A stretch of 64,000 nucleotides of DNA from Sphingopyxis yananensis. Its GTDB lineage: Bacteria > Pseudomonadota > Alphaproteobacteria > Sphingomonadales > Sphingomonadaceae. Below are positions 1 through 8,124 of the stretch, in pieces (the stretch's first letter is position 1; every line of letters starts with the position of its first letter). The notes beneath the pieces are model-generated. The model saw only the letters and a list, made by a program, of their open reading frames with translations. It did not search any database and was not told the origin of the DNA. The DNA is taken from contig NZ_JAJEWI010000008.1 of the NCBI RefSeq assembly GCF_020687785.1, forward strand, positions 372,001 to 436,000. Direction: 5' to 3'. The position numbers and the translations under genes were made by a program.

Positions 1-2393
1 TCACCCTGCACGCCAGCGCGCAGGTTGAACAAGGCATAGCTGTCGACCTTGCGGCGGTATTGGTCCGAAGGCGCAAGAGCGGTATAGGACGAACCAACGA
101 ACGAACCGTCGACACGAACCGTGCCTTCCAACGCATCGCTCAGCGACCAGACATAGTCAGCCGATCCGCTCAGGTTCCACTTGGGAACATGGGCCAGACG
201 ATCGCCCTTACGGCCCGCGGCCACAACAACCGTGCTCACCTGATCTTCGGTCAACTTTGCATCGGTGTAGCCAAGGTTCGCACCCAGCGACAGGCCCGAA
301 TAAGGACGCGCCGTCAATTCGACTTCCAAACCACGAACGCGAGCAGCGCCGACGTTGGAAATCAGACCGAACGAGCTGCTGGCACCGGCCGTTCGGCCCG
401 AAACCTGCATATTGTCCCAATCAATTTGGTAACCGGTGACGTTGAAGTAAACGCCGCGCAGCGGCTGGCTCTTCACGCCCAGCTCATAGTTCCACAGGCT
501 GTCCGAAGTATAGGCAGCCAAAGCGGCATCCAGACCAACAGCTTGGTTCACGCCGCCCGGACGGAAGCCCTGCGCAGCCTGAGCATAGATCATCAAGTCG
601 CGGCTGAATTCATAGGACAAGTTGAACTTGTGAACAAAGCCGTCTTCTTGGGTCGACGATTCAACAAAAGGCGATGCCACCGATGCATAGTGCATCTGAC
701 CTTGGGTCACGATGCCGCCAACGGTTTTGTCATAATCATACCAACGAACGCCATAGGTCGCCGTCAGCTTGTCGAAGAACTTATAGTTCAGTTCAGCGAA
801 CAATGCCTTTTGCTTCTGACGGTCGTTCACGACGCGATCATAATAGATGTTTTCGGCTTCAAATGGCAGCAATTCGCCCGTCAAAGGATCGCCAGCCAAC
901 AAGGTCGAGCGCACGGTCGATTTGCGATCTTCCAAGAAGCCGCCAACGGTCCAGCCGAAGGGACCGTTGCCGGTCGAGCTGATGCGGATTTCGTTGGTCC
1001 AGTTCTTCACGCTTTGCGGCTGATACAGGCTAGACGTTTGAATCGCTGTAAATGGCAGCAATTCGCCCGTCAAAGGATCGCCAGCCAACAAGGTCGAGCG
1101 CACGGTCGATTTGCGATCTTCCAAGAAGCCGCCAACGGTCCAGCCGAAGGGACCGTTGCCGGTCGAGCTGATGCGGATTTCGTTGGTCCAGTTCTTCACG
1201 CTTTGCGGCTGATACAGGCTAGACGTTTGAATCGCTGTCGTTTCCGTCAGATAGTCACTGTAACCAATGGGGGTTCCGCAAAGGGCGGGATCCGCACCGG
1301 GATCGAGTTTGTCCAAGCATTTATTATAAGGGTCGGTTACATATTTTTGGTAGCCAGCTGCATCAGCACGACCATCGAAATTGTTCGACACGTCGTTTAC
1401 GACGATACGATCACGATCGAAATAGGTCGAAACAGCGGTAACCGACACGGTGTCGAAATCATAACGCAGCGTACCGCTATAGATACGGTTTTTGTCATAG
1501 TTGCCCGATGCCGAGCGACCATTGGAAACATGCTGCTTGCCCGCTTCCACCAAATTGCCAGCGCCGTCAAAGCGACCGAAGTTCCAGCGCGAGCTGTCGG
1601 TTGCAACTTTGGTGAAATAAGCACCCAGATCCAGCGTCAAACGATCGGTTGGGGTAAAGCGCAGCAGCGCACGGCCGCTATAGCTATAACCATCGTTGAT
1701 GTTCTTGGTGTTATAAACTTCATTGTCGATATAACCAGCAAATTGCTGATAACCGCCAACCACGCGCAGCGCCAACACATCCTTGACGATCGGCAGGTTG
1801 ATCATGCCGTCCGCCGATGCGCCCAGCGAACCACCTTCGACCGCCGAAACGCCCATCGCGACAGCGCCTTCAACGCGGTCGGCCTTGGGCTTTTCATAGA
1901 TGATGCGAACGGTGCCGCCCATCGAACCCGAACCATAAAGCGTGCCTTGCGGACCACGCAGAATTTCCGCGCGCTCTACGTCAAAGATACGAAAATCTGG
2001 GGTGCTGCCAGCGGCGTCACTGGTTGTGCCAACCGAACCCGAAACCGGCGATTCGTCATAATACATGCCAACGGTTGGTTCACCTGCGCCAACGATACCA
2101 CGCAAAATCACGCGGCGGTTACCCGGGCCGCTGTCCACGATACGCAGGCTAGGTGTGTTGCTGGTCAGGTCGGTAAAGCTGGTCGTACCAGCTTTGGTCA
2201 GCGAGTCACCGGTTACGGCAGAAATGGCCAGCGGTGTATCCTGAAGGCGCGTGTCGCGCTTCAATGCTGTAACAACAATTTCGCCATCATCTTGGGCCAT
2301 GGCGGGCACGGCCATAACCATAGACACTGCCGATGCCAGCAATGCTGCACGCATAGTCGCCCCAGTGCGCCCAGCTCGAAACTTCATGCTCAT
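1..2393 (-). CDS. TonB-dependent outer-membrane receptor (3' end cut by window)
   Basis: TonB-dependent receptors take up large or scarce substrates across the outer membrane using TonB-ExbBD energy. Read on the minus strand, the protein starts with a signal peptide ending near VPAMAQ, then a TonB-box-like stretch (DGEIVVTALKRD), a plug domain with LRG and RGPQGTLYGSGSMGGTVRI, and long beta-barrel sequence. The ATG at 2393 has AGGGGAG about nine bases upstream; a second ATG two codons on is possible. At least 797 residues lie in the window and the C terminus is missing. Residues 386-448 are repeated exactly as 449-511 because of a tandem DNA duplication. The gene diverges from an exported aminopeptidase and neighbours a sulfatase module, but the substrate cannot be told from the sequence. 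Family is certain; ligand is unknown. Confidence 0.95.
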   Translation of the reverse strand, partial: MSMKFRAGRTGATMRAALLASAVSMVMAVPAMAQDDGEIVVTALKRDTRLQDTPLAISAVTGDSLTKAGTTSFTDLTSNTPSLRIVDSGPGNRRVILRGIVGAGEPTVGMYYDESPVSGSVGTTSDAAGSTPDFRIFDVERAEILRGPQGTLYGSGSMGGTVRIIYEKPKADRVEGAVAMGVSAVEGGSLGASADGMINLPIVKDVLALRVVGGYQQFAGYIDNEVYNTKNINDGYSYSGRALLRFTPTDRLTLDLGAYFTKVATDSSRWNFGRFDGAGNLVEAGKQHVSNGRSASGNYDKNRIYSGTLRYDFDTVSVTAVSTYFDRDRIVVNDVSNNFDGRADAAGYQKYVTDPYNKCLDKLDPGADPALCGTPIGYSDYLTETTAIQTSSLYQPQSVKNWTNEIRISSTGNGPFGWTVGGFLEDRKSTVRSTLLAGDPLTGELLPFTAIQTSSLYQPQSVKNWTNEIRISSTGNGPFGWTVGGFLEDRKSTVRSTLLAGDPLTGELLPFEAENIYYDRVVNDRQKQKALFAELNYKFFDKLTATYGVRWYDYDKTVGGIVTQGQMHYASVASPFVESSTQEDGFVHKFNLSYEFSRDLMIYAQAAQGFRPGGVNQAVGLDAALAAYTSDSLWNYELGVKSQPLRGVYFNVTGYQIDWDNMQVSGRTAGASSSFGLISNVGAARVRGLEVELTARPYSGLSLGANLGYTDAKLTEDQVSTVVVAAGRKGDRLAHVPKWNLSGSADYVWSLSDALEGTVRVDGSFVGSSYTALAPSDQYRRKVDSYALFNLRAGVQG
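861..1238. repeat. Perfect 2 x 189-bp tandem duplication inside the receptor gene
   Basis: Unit 1 is 861-1049 and unit 2 is 1050-1238; I see no difference between them over 189 bp (63 codons). The reading frame stays open, so 63 residues are duplicated. Each unit encodes a putative strand (WTNEIRIS), a short turn (TGNGPFG), a second strand (WTVGGFLEDRK) and a loop, that is, one beta-hairpin of the barrel. Confidence 0.95.
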
Positions 2394-2717
2394 CTAAATA
2401 AGCTCCCCTTGTTAACTGATGTTCCCCACGAACGTCATTTCTTTATTTTTTTCAAAGCTATCATCGCCGCACTCGAAGGTGTTTGGTAATTTTTGGCTTT
2501 TCAGAAATGTTGTTCGGAGAATTGGGAGCTTTCCCGAATTTTATTCGGGCATTCCATGATCATCAAATTATTTGATGAATGAACAATTGTGGCCGGTAAT
2601 TATATTAGCCGTTAAATCACAAATATTTACTGGAATAGAGAATCAGCATTCATGGCATGAACCCTTTTTGTTGCAACATCGTTGCATCTCCTCACTTTGC
2701 GCCGTAAAGTTTTGGCT
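2394..2717. promoter_or_regulatory. Divergent intergenic region with two adjacent palindromes
   Basis: This AT-rich stretch of about 320 bp lies between the receptor (minus) and the aminopeptidase (plus) and must hold both promoters. It contains two perfect inverted repeats: CCCGAAT-TTT-ATTCGGG at 2533-2549 and TCATCAAA-TTA-TTTGATGA at 2560-2578. Either could be an operator. I see no convincing gene here. Confidence 0.55.
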
Positions 2718-4619
2718 ATGCGCCATAAAATCATCACGCTCCTGCTTTCCAGCACGCTTTCGCTCAGTGCCCCTGTTTTGGCGGCACCCTCATCCGAATC
2801 GCCTGCACCCGAAGAAATTGCGCCGGTTCTGATCGGTGCGGATGCCATTGATATATGGACCCATGCCCAGCCGCATGTCGCCCGCGTGACCCATATTTCT
2901 TTGGATTTGGATGTGGATTTTACGGCTCAAAATGTTGGCGGGAAAGCGGTGCTGGATCTGTGGACAGCGCCAGGTGCCCAGCAGATTATTCTGGACTCGG
3001 AAAATCTGGCCATATCGTCGATTACCGACGACAAAGGCCGCGCCTTGCCCTTTGCGATTGGCGCATCCGACCCGCGCCTCGGCGCCCCCGTCACGGTTAC
3101 CCTAAACGGGGCGAAGCGCATCATCATTCATTATCGCTCTGCGGCCGGCGCATCCGCGCTGCAATGGTTGCCGCCTGCTATGACCGCAGGCAAAAGCAAA
3201 CCCTATTTGTTCAGCCAAGGTCAGGCGATCCACAATCGCAGTTGGGTTCCCACCCAAGACAGCCCCGGCATTCGCCAAACATGGGATGCCAAATTAACGG
3301 TTCCGGCGGATCTGGTCGCCGTGATGAGCGCCGAAAAGCTGAGCGGCGACAAAGGCGAACGGCTGAAGGACGGCCGCCGCCGCTTTGCGTTCAAAATGGA
3401 CAAAGCCGTTCCGCCTTATCTGATCGCTTTTGCGGTTGGCGATCTGCATTTCCAATCCTTGGGCCCGCGTTCTGGCGTTTGGGCGGAGGCGGAAATGCTA
3501 CAAGCCTCCGCCTATGAATTTGCGGATATTGAGGCGATGATTGACGCCGCATCCGCGCTTTATGGCCCCTATCGCTGGGGCCGCTATGACATGTTGGTCC
3601 TGCCGCCCGCCTTTCCTTATGGCGGCATGGAAAATCCCATGCTGACCTTCTTGACGCCGACCTTGATTACCGGCGATCGGTCCAACACCGATGTGGTCGC
3701 CCATGAATTGGCACATAGCTGGTCCGGCAATTTGGTGACCAATGCCACATGGTCCGACGGGTGGCTGAACGAAGGCTTCACCACTTACTTCGAAAACCGC
3801 ATTATGGAGGCGCTTTATGGCAAGGAACGCGCCGCCTTATATACGGATTTGGATTGGGACGATATGTCCCGTGTCATCGCCGCCAATGGCGGACAAACTG
3901 GCCCCAAAACCCGCCTGAACGGCACGCCCGGTGATGGCTTGGTAGATTATACCAAGGGCAGCAATTTCCTGCGGATGCTCGAGGTCAAATTGGGCCGTGC
4001 GCGCTGGGATGCTTATTTAAAATCCTATTTCGACCGCTATGCCTTCCAACCCCAAACCACCGCCGGATTCTTGGCCGATTTGCGGCAGCAGGTCCTGCAA
4101 AATGACCCTGCCTTGGAACTGTCCTTGCAACTCGATCGCTGGGCCTATGGTGCTGGCCTGCCCGACAATGCCGTCCATGTAAAAAGCAGCACCTTGGCCG
4201 CCGTCGACCAACAATTGGCCGCCTTCGCGGCCGGTGGGCCCGCCAGCGCGGTGAATGTCAAGGGTTGGAACACCCAGCAATGGCAGCGTTTCCTAAACGG
4301 TCTGCCCCGCCAATTGCCCGCCGCCCGTCTGGCAGAATTGGACAACGCCTTGCACCTGTCCACATCCAACAATGCCTATGCGCGTTCGGCATGGCTGCAA
4401 TTGGCCATCAACAATCGCTATGATGCCGCGCTGCCATCCTTGCGGCAATTTACCACCAGCGTCGGGCGCGGCCTGTTCATCAAGCCATTGTTCACCGGAT
4501 TGATGGCGCAAGGCGACTGGGGCAAAGCTATTGCGGCAGACCTGTTCCGCGAAGCACGGCCCACCTATCACCCATCGGTGGCCAACAGCGTCGAAGCCAT
4601 CATCGCGGGCGAAGAATAA
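2718..4619 (+). CDS. Exported M1-family zinc aminopeptidase (leukotriene A4 hydrolase-like)
   Basis: M1 peptidases remove N-terminal residues from peptides. The 633-residue protein has an N-terminal signal peptide (hydrophobic core LLLSSTLSLSAPVLA), so it probably works in the periplasm. The family signature is complete: exopeptidase motif GGMEN (E305), zinc site HELAH (H329, H333) and the third ligand E352 in WLNEG, 18 residues later. Length and the C-terminal helical region fit the LTA4 hydrolase branch. An upstream ATG at 2682 is in frame but would put a charged stretch before the signal peptide, so 2718 is preferred. It may process peptides brought in or released at the envelope; a link to the divergent receptor is inference. 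Confidence 0.93.
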   Translation: MRHKIITLLLSSTLSLSAPVLAAPSSESPAPEEIAPVLIGADAIDIWTHAQPHVARVTHISLDLDVDFTAQNVGGKAVLDLWTAPGAQQIILDSENLAISSITDDKGRALPFAIGASDPRLGAPVTVTLNGAKRIIIHYRSAAGASALQWLPPAMTAGKSKPYLFSQGQAIHNRSWVPTQDSPGIRQTWDAKLTVPADLVAVMSAEKLSGDKGERLKDGRRRFAFKMDKAVPPYLIAFAVGDLHFQSLGPRSGVWAEAEMLQASAYEFADIEAMIDAASALYGPYRWGRYDMLVLPPAFPYGGMENPMLTFLTPTLITGDRSNTDVVAHELAHSWSGNLVTNATWSDGWLNEGFTTYFENRIMEALYGKERAALYTDLDWDDMSRVIAANGGQTGPKTRLNGTPGDGLVDYTKGSNFLRMLEVKLGRARWDAYLKSYFDRYAFQPQTTAGFLADLRQQVLQNDPALELSLQLDRWAYGAGLPDNAVHVKSSTLAAVDQQLAAFAAGGPASAVNVKGWNTQQWQRFLNGLPRQLPAARLAELDNALHLSTSNNAYARSAWLQLAINNRYDAALPSLRQFTTSVGRGLFIKPLFTGLMAQGDWGKAIAADLFREARPTYHPSVANSVEAIIAGEE

Positions 4620-4628
4620 GCCATTGCC

Positions 4629-4662
4629 GGCATCAAGGACGCGAAAAACGAACCTTGATGCC
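4629..4662. terminator. Hairpin between convergent aminopeptidase and sulfatase genes
   Basis: Perfect 10-bp arms GGCATCAAGG (4629-4638) and CCTTGATGCC (4653-4662) with a 14-nt loop. It sits just after the aminopeptidase stop and before the 3' end of the opposing sulfatase. There is no T-run, so it may stabilise 3' ends rather than terminate alone. Confidence 0.45.
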
Positions 4663-4706
4663 CACATTCATCACAAAATGGATACAGCCTCCACGCCTCC
4701 CGTGGC

Positions 4707-6359
4707 TCAGTTGGTCCAGTAAATATAATCCTGCCCATCTTGCCACGGCGCATTGGATGGAACATCCAGCCGCACCGGTGCTTCGATCAAGCCGGGCCAC
4801 AAGGGCTGGGCCATGTCGCGGTTCTGCTGATCGATCATGGCCTGCAGCGCCGCCACCTTATCAGGCTGGGCCTGCGCCAAATTCCGCCTTTCCTGCGGAT
4901 CATCCGCCAGATTATAGAGGCGCTGCGATACAGGGCGTTTGGTGACATGCAATTTCCAATCCCCCTGACGCACAGCCCGATAATCGCCGGACCGCCAGAA
5001 CATCGCCTGCCGCTTGGGCGGCCCAGCCAGCACATTCTCGCTGTCCATCACGCGGTCCGTGGGCAGTTTTGCCCCCGCCGCCCCCGCAATCACAGCGAAC
5101 AGATCCAGATGACCTGCCAAATCTGACCGCCGCGTGCCTGCGGCAATTTGCGCGGGCCAGCGCATGAACAAGGGGGTGCGGATACCGCCATCATAAAATG
5201 TGGCCTTCCACCCGCGATAGGGCATATTCAGCCCCTCTATGCCCGTATACCAAGCGCCGCCATTGTCGCTGGTAAAAATAATCAGCGTATTATCGTCCAA
5301 TCCCAATTGCTTCACCTTGGCCATAAGGTCGCCGATACGCCGATCCATTTGGGCAATCATCGCCCCATAAACGCGGGTCTTATGGTCCTTTATATCCGAC
5401 AAAGCGTCATAATCCGCCTTGGTCGCCTGCAAGGGCGTATGCGGGGCATTAAACGCCAGATATAGGAAAAATGGTCGATTGCGATTCGCCTCAATCGCCT
5501 TCATCGCTTCCTCGGCCAGATAATCGGTCATATGTCCCCGCGCCGCGAAACGGGCGCTGCCATTAAAACTGACCGCGTGCCGCAAATTGGGCCATAAATA
5601 GCGATCAATAGGATCCCACGGCAGTCTGGCGTTCACCGCCTGTGGATCATCCACCGGCAGGAACATCGCGGCCCCCGCCAAAACCGCCAAGCTTTCGTCA
5701 AATCCTTGGGAATGGGGCTGCAAGGCTTGTGCCTCTCCTAGATGCCATTTTCCGATATGCACATTATGATAGCCTGCGGGTTTTAACGCCTCGGCAATCG
5801 TTACTTCGGATGCCGGCACCCCCATGTCGGCATAATCCAGCATGTCATCGGTCACGCGCTCGCCATGGTAAATGGTTTTCAGCGGTCCGACACCCGTGCC
5901 ATGGCCCACCGCCCGGGCAAAGCTGACGGGAACCGCCGTAAATTCAAACCCAAAGCGTGTGGGGTATCGCCCCGTCATCATGGCCGCACGGGATGGCGAA
6001 CAAGTGCCATTGGCAGCATAGGCGCTGGTAAAATTCACGCCTTCTTGGGCGATACGGTCAATATTCGGGGTCTGGACGCGGCCCCCCGCCACACCGCCGC
6101 CGTTCAAACTAATGTCATTCCATCCCAAATCATCCGCCACGATCAAGATGATATTGGGCCGTCGCTTGCCATCTTGGCGCGCGTCACCTTGACTGGGTGT
6201 TGCAGGCCCCGTCTGCCACGCAATGTCGCGGTTTGGCCCAACGGGGTCGCGCCAATCGCTGATCCAGCCCGGAATTTTATGTTTATTCTGATCAAAGGCC
6301 ACATAGCCCCCACCCAGCAGCAGCAAAACTGCTGCCAACCATATGGATTTTTGTCCCAT
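4707..6359 (-). CDS. Membrane-anchored type I sulfatase (formylglycine-dependent)
   Basis: Hydrolyses sulfate esters. The 550-residue protein opens with one hydrophobic segment (residues 6-22) without an obvious cleavage site, so it is probably exported and either cleaved or tethered. The alkaline-phosphatase-fold sulfatase motifs are present: metal-binding ADDLGW (D76, D77), the modification motif CSPSR with the cysteine to be converted to formylglycine at C120, GKWHLG, and SDNGG. The ATG at 6359 has AGGAGGGG six bases upstream; the longer frame to 6380 starts with TTG and lacks this support. A TetR gene is divergent and a formylglycine-generating enzyme lies 0.8 kb beyond it. The natural substrate (sulfated sugar, aryl or alkyl sulfate) cannot be read from sequence. 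Confidence 0.92.
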   Translation of the reverse strand: MGQKSIWLAAVLLLLGGGYVAFDQNKHKIPGWISDWRDPVGPNRDIAWQTGPATPSQGDARQDGKRRPNIILIVADDLGWNDISLNGGGVAGGRVQTPNIDRIAQEGVNFTSAYAANGTCSPSRAAMMTGRYPTRFGFEFTAVPVSFARAVGHGTGVGPLKTIYHGERVTDDMLDYADMGVPASEVTIAEALKPAGYHNVHIGKWHLGEAQALQPHSQGFDESLAVLAGAAMFLPVDDPQAVNARLPWDPIDRYLWPNLRHAVSFNGSARFAARGHMTDYLAEEAMKAIEANRNRPFFLYLAFNAPHTPLQATKADYDALSDIKDHKTRVYGAMIAQMDRRIGDLMAKVKQLGLDDNTLIIFTSDNGGAWYTGIEGLNMPYRGWKATFYDGGIRTPLFMRWPAQIAAGTRRSDLAGHLDLFAVIAGAAGAKLPTDRVMDSENVLAGPPKRQAMFWRSGDYRAVRQGDWKLHVTKRPVSQRLYNLADDPQERRNLAQAQPDKVAALQAMIDQQNRDMAQPLWPGLIEAPVRLDVPSNAPWQDGQDYIYWTN

Positions 6360-6402
6360 ATCTGTCCCCTCCTGCCCCAAAAAAGGATTTTTTAATTTTT
6401 AT

Positions 6403-6419
6403 TGGCACTATATGTGCCA
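6403..6419. promoter_or_regulatory. Palindromic operator candidate for the TetR regulator
   Basis: TGGCAC-TATAT-GTGCCA, perfect 6-bp arms with a 5-bp spacer, in the 131-bp gap between the sulfatase and the divergent TetR gene. Its position about 45 bp from the sulfatase start and about 70 bp from the TetR start fits control of both promoters. Binding by this TetR protein is inference. Confidence 0.55.
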
Positions 6420-6490
6420 CTATATTATTAAACACGCAAGATGACCTACTAGCCATTGACCAGCAGGGCCTGCTACGCCAGCAGGGCGGG

Positions 6491-7105
6491 ATGACAAGCA
6501 TGACGACCACGCCACCATTGGACCCAGCACTCACCGACGGTCGGCGTCAGCGCAGTCGGTCCAGCCGTCAACGCATTATCGATGCTATGATGTCCTTGAT
6601 GGCCAATGGGGAAATGAGCCCCAGCGCCGCCCGTGTCGCCGAAGAAGCAAAGGTTGGCTTGCGCACGGTCTTTCGGCATTTTGACGATATGGATGCCATT
6701 TATGCGGAAATATCCGCCATTTTGGCGAAACAATTGCTGCCCATCGCCATGGCCCCTTATCGTCACAGCGATTGGCGCGACAATGTGCGCGAATTGGCCC
6801 AGCGGCGCGTTCAAATCTTTGAAACGATGCTGCCCTTTCGCTTGGCAGCCAATGTTCGGCGTTATTCCTCGCCTTTTCTGATGGGCCAATATGCACAAAT
6901 TGTGAATTTGGAACGCGAGCTTTTGTTGCGACAAATCCCCGATCATGTGCGCAGTCATCGCCTGCGGACCGAAGCCATTTGCGCCGCACTGGCCTTTCAA
7001 AATTGGTCGTTGCTGCGCCATGATCAACAATTGACAGCCGAAGATGCCAGCACAACAACCATGTTGATGGTGGATTGCTTGATGCAATCCATATCGGAAC
7101 CATAA
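6491..7105 (+). CDS. TetR/AcrR-family transcriptional regulator
   Basis: A 204-residue one-component regulator. Residues 23-70 form the TetR helix-turn-helix (IIDAMMSLM, then AARVAEEAKVGLRTVFRHF with the usual RHF ending of the recognition helix). The C-terminal ligand domain is not assignable. It is transcribed away from the sulfatase and ends 32 bases before the formylglycine-generating enzyme gene, so it is probably co-transcribed with that gene and controls the whole module. An ATG at 6500 has GGGCGGG at a better distance than the ATG at 6491, so the true start may be three codons later. Confidence 0.88.
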   Translation: MTSMTTTPPLDPALTDGRRQRSRSSRQRIIDAMMSLMANGEMSPSAARVAEEAKVGLRTVFRHFDDMDAIYAEISAILAKQLLPIAMAPYRHSDWRDNVRELAQRRVQIFETMLPFRLAANVRRYSSPFLMGQYAQIVNLERELLLRQIPDHVRSHRLRTEAICAALAFQNWSLLRHDQQLTAEDASTTTMLMVDCLMQSISEP

Positions 7106-7137
7106 ATAGCCAAAAATTCGTCGGGGGAGGCGCATCA

Positions 7138-8124
7138 ATGTCTTGGGGGCAGAACAGAAAAACATGGCTGATGATGGGGACCGCCCTTTGTTTTGGGCTG
7201 ACGGCCTGTAGCGGCGGCGACACATCAGAATCACAAGCCGACACACGCCGCACAGCGACCAACGATGCAGCCCCGTGCCCTGCCCTAGACCCTGTGGAAT
7301 TTCGCTGGATCGCGGGCGGCACCTTGACCAAAGGCGATGACGCCCAATTGCCCGAAGAAAGCGGCCCCGCACGGGTCAAGCTGGCCGGTTTTTGGCTGGG
7401 CACCCATGAAGTCACACATAGCGAATTTTCCGAATTCATCCGCGCCACAGGCTATATCACCGTCGCGGAACGCAGCCCACCGCCCATGGCCGACGCCGCT
7501 GCCGACATGCAACAGCCCGGTTCAGCGGTGTTTACCATACCCGTCGATGGCAACCCCAATTGGTGGCGCTGGGTGGTGGGGGCGAATTGGCGGCAACCTA
7601 GCGGCCCCGCCGACAATCACCAGCCAGACCCCCGCGAACCCGTGGTTCAAATCGCTTATGACGATGCCTTGGCTTATGCAAAATGGCGCGGCATGGCGCT
7701 GCCCAGCGAAGATCAATGGGAATGGGCGGCGCGCAGCGGCGGGGCCAACCCCGACGCCCCGCCCAGCAAAGCCGCCAATGTCTATCAAGGCAGCTTTCCA
7801 TTTAACGACAAAGGCAGCGACGGCTTCACCGGCCGCGCGCCCGTCGGATGCTTTCCCGCCGATAAAAATGGCATTTACGATCTGATTGGCAATGTCTGGG
7901 AATGGACGGTGGATGTTGCAGATCGGGCAGATGCGGCATCCCCAGCGGCGGAACGACAAAATGTCATCAAGGGAGGCAGCTTTCTATGCGCGTCCAATTA
8001 TTGCGCCCGATACCGCCCCGCAGCGCGGCAATTTCAGGAACGTAGCTTGGGCACCGACCATATTGGTTTCCGTTTAATCGACCCGACGCGCCCGCCCCCG
8101 CCCCAGTCGCCGCCGACGCCGTAA
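7138..8124 (+). CDS. Lipoprotein formylglycine-generating enzyme (sulfatase maturase, SUMF1/FGE family)
   Basis: FGE oxidises the cysteine of a CxPxR motif in type I sulfatases to formylglycine, using O2 and copper. The 328-residue protein has a lipoprotein signal (GLTAC, lipidated C24), so it should be anchored in the envelope. The family core is clear: GTHEVTHSEF, ALPSEDQWEWAARSG, NVWEWT, then GGSFLCASNYCARYRPAAR with two cysteines, C284 and C289, at the positions of the catalytic pair of human and bacterial FGE. That separates it from redox-inactive relatives such as PvdO or EgtB. GGGGGAGG lies seven bases before the ATG. It sits between two sulfatase genes with CSPSR and CAPTR motifs, its likely substrates. 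Its 3' end overlaps the opposing sulfatase by 51 bp. Confidence 0.9.
   Translation: MSWGQNRKTWLMMGTALCFGLTACSGGDTSESQADTRRTATNDAAPCPALDPVEFRWIAGGTLTKGDDAQLPEESGPARVKLAGFWLGTHEVTHSEFSEFIRATGYITVAERSPPPMADAAADMQQPGSAVFTIPVDGNPNWWRWVVGANWRQPSGPADNHQPDPREPVVQIAYDDALAYAKWRGMALPSEDQWEWAARSGGANPDAPPSKAANVYQGSFPFNDKGSDGFTGRAPVGCFPADKNGIYDLIGNVWEWTVDVADRADAASPAAERQNVIKGGSFLCASNYCARYRPAARQFQERSLGTDHIGFRLIDPTRPPPPQSPPTP

Noticed and set aside
60-2489. 809-residue open frame on the plus strand
   Set aside because: It is antisense to the TonB receptor, has no family features, and its own internal repeat is only the duplicated segment read backwards.
6473-7372. 299-residue minus-strand frame opposite the TetR gene
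   Set aside because: Antisense shadow; the TetR frame has a recognisable helix-turn-helix and this one has no domain.
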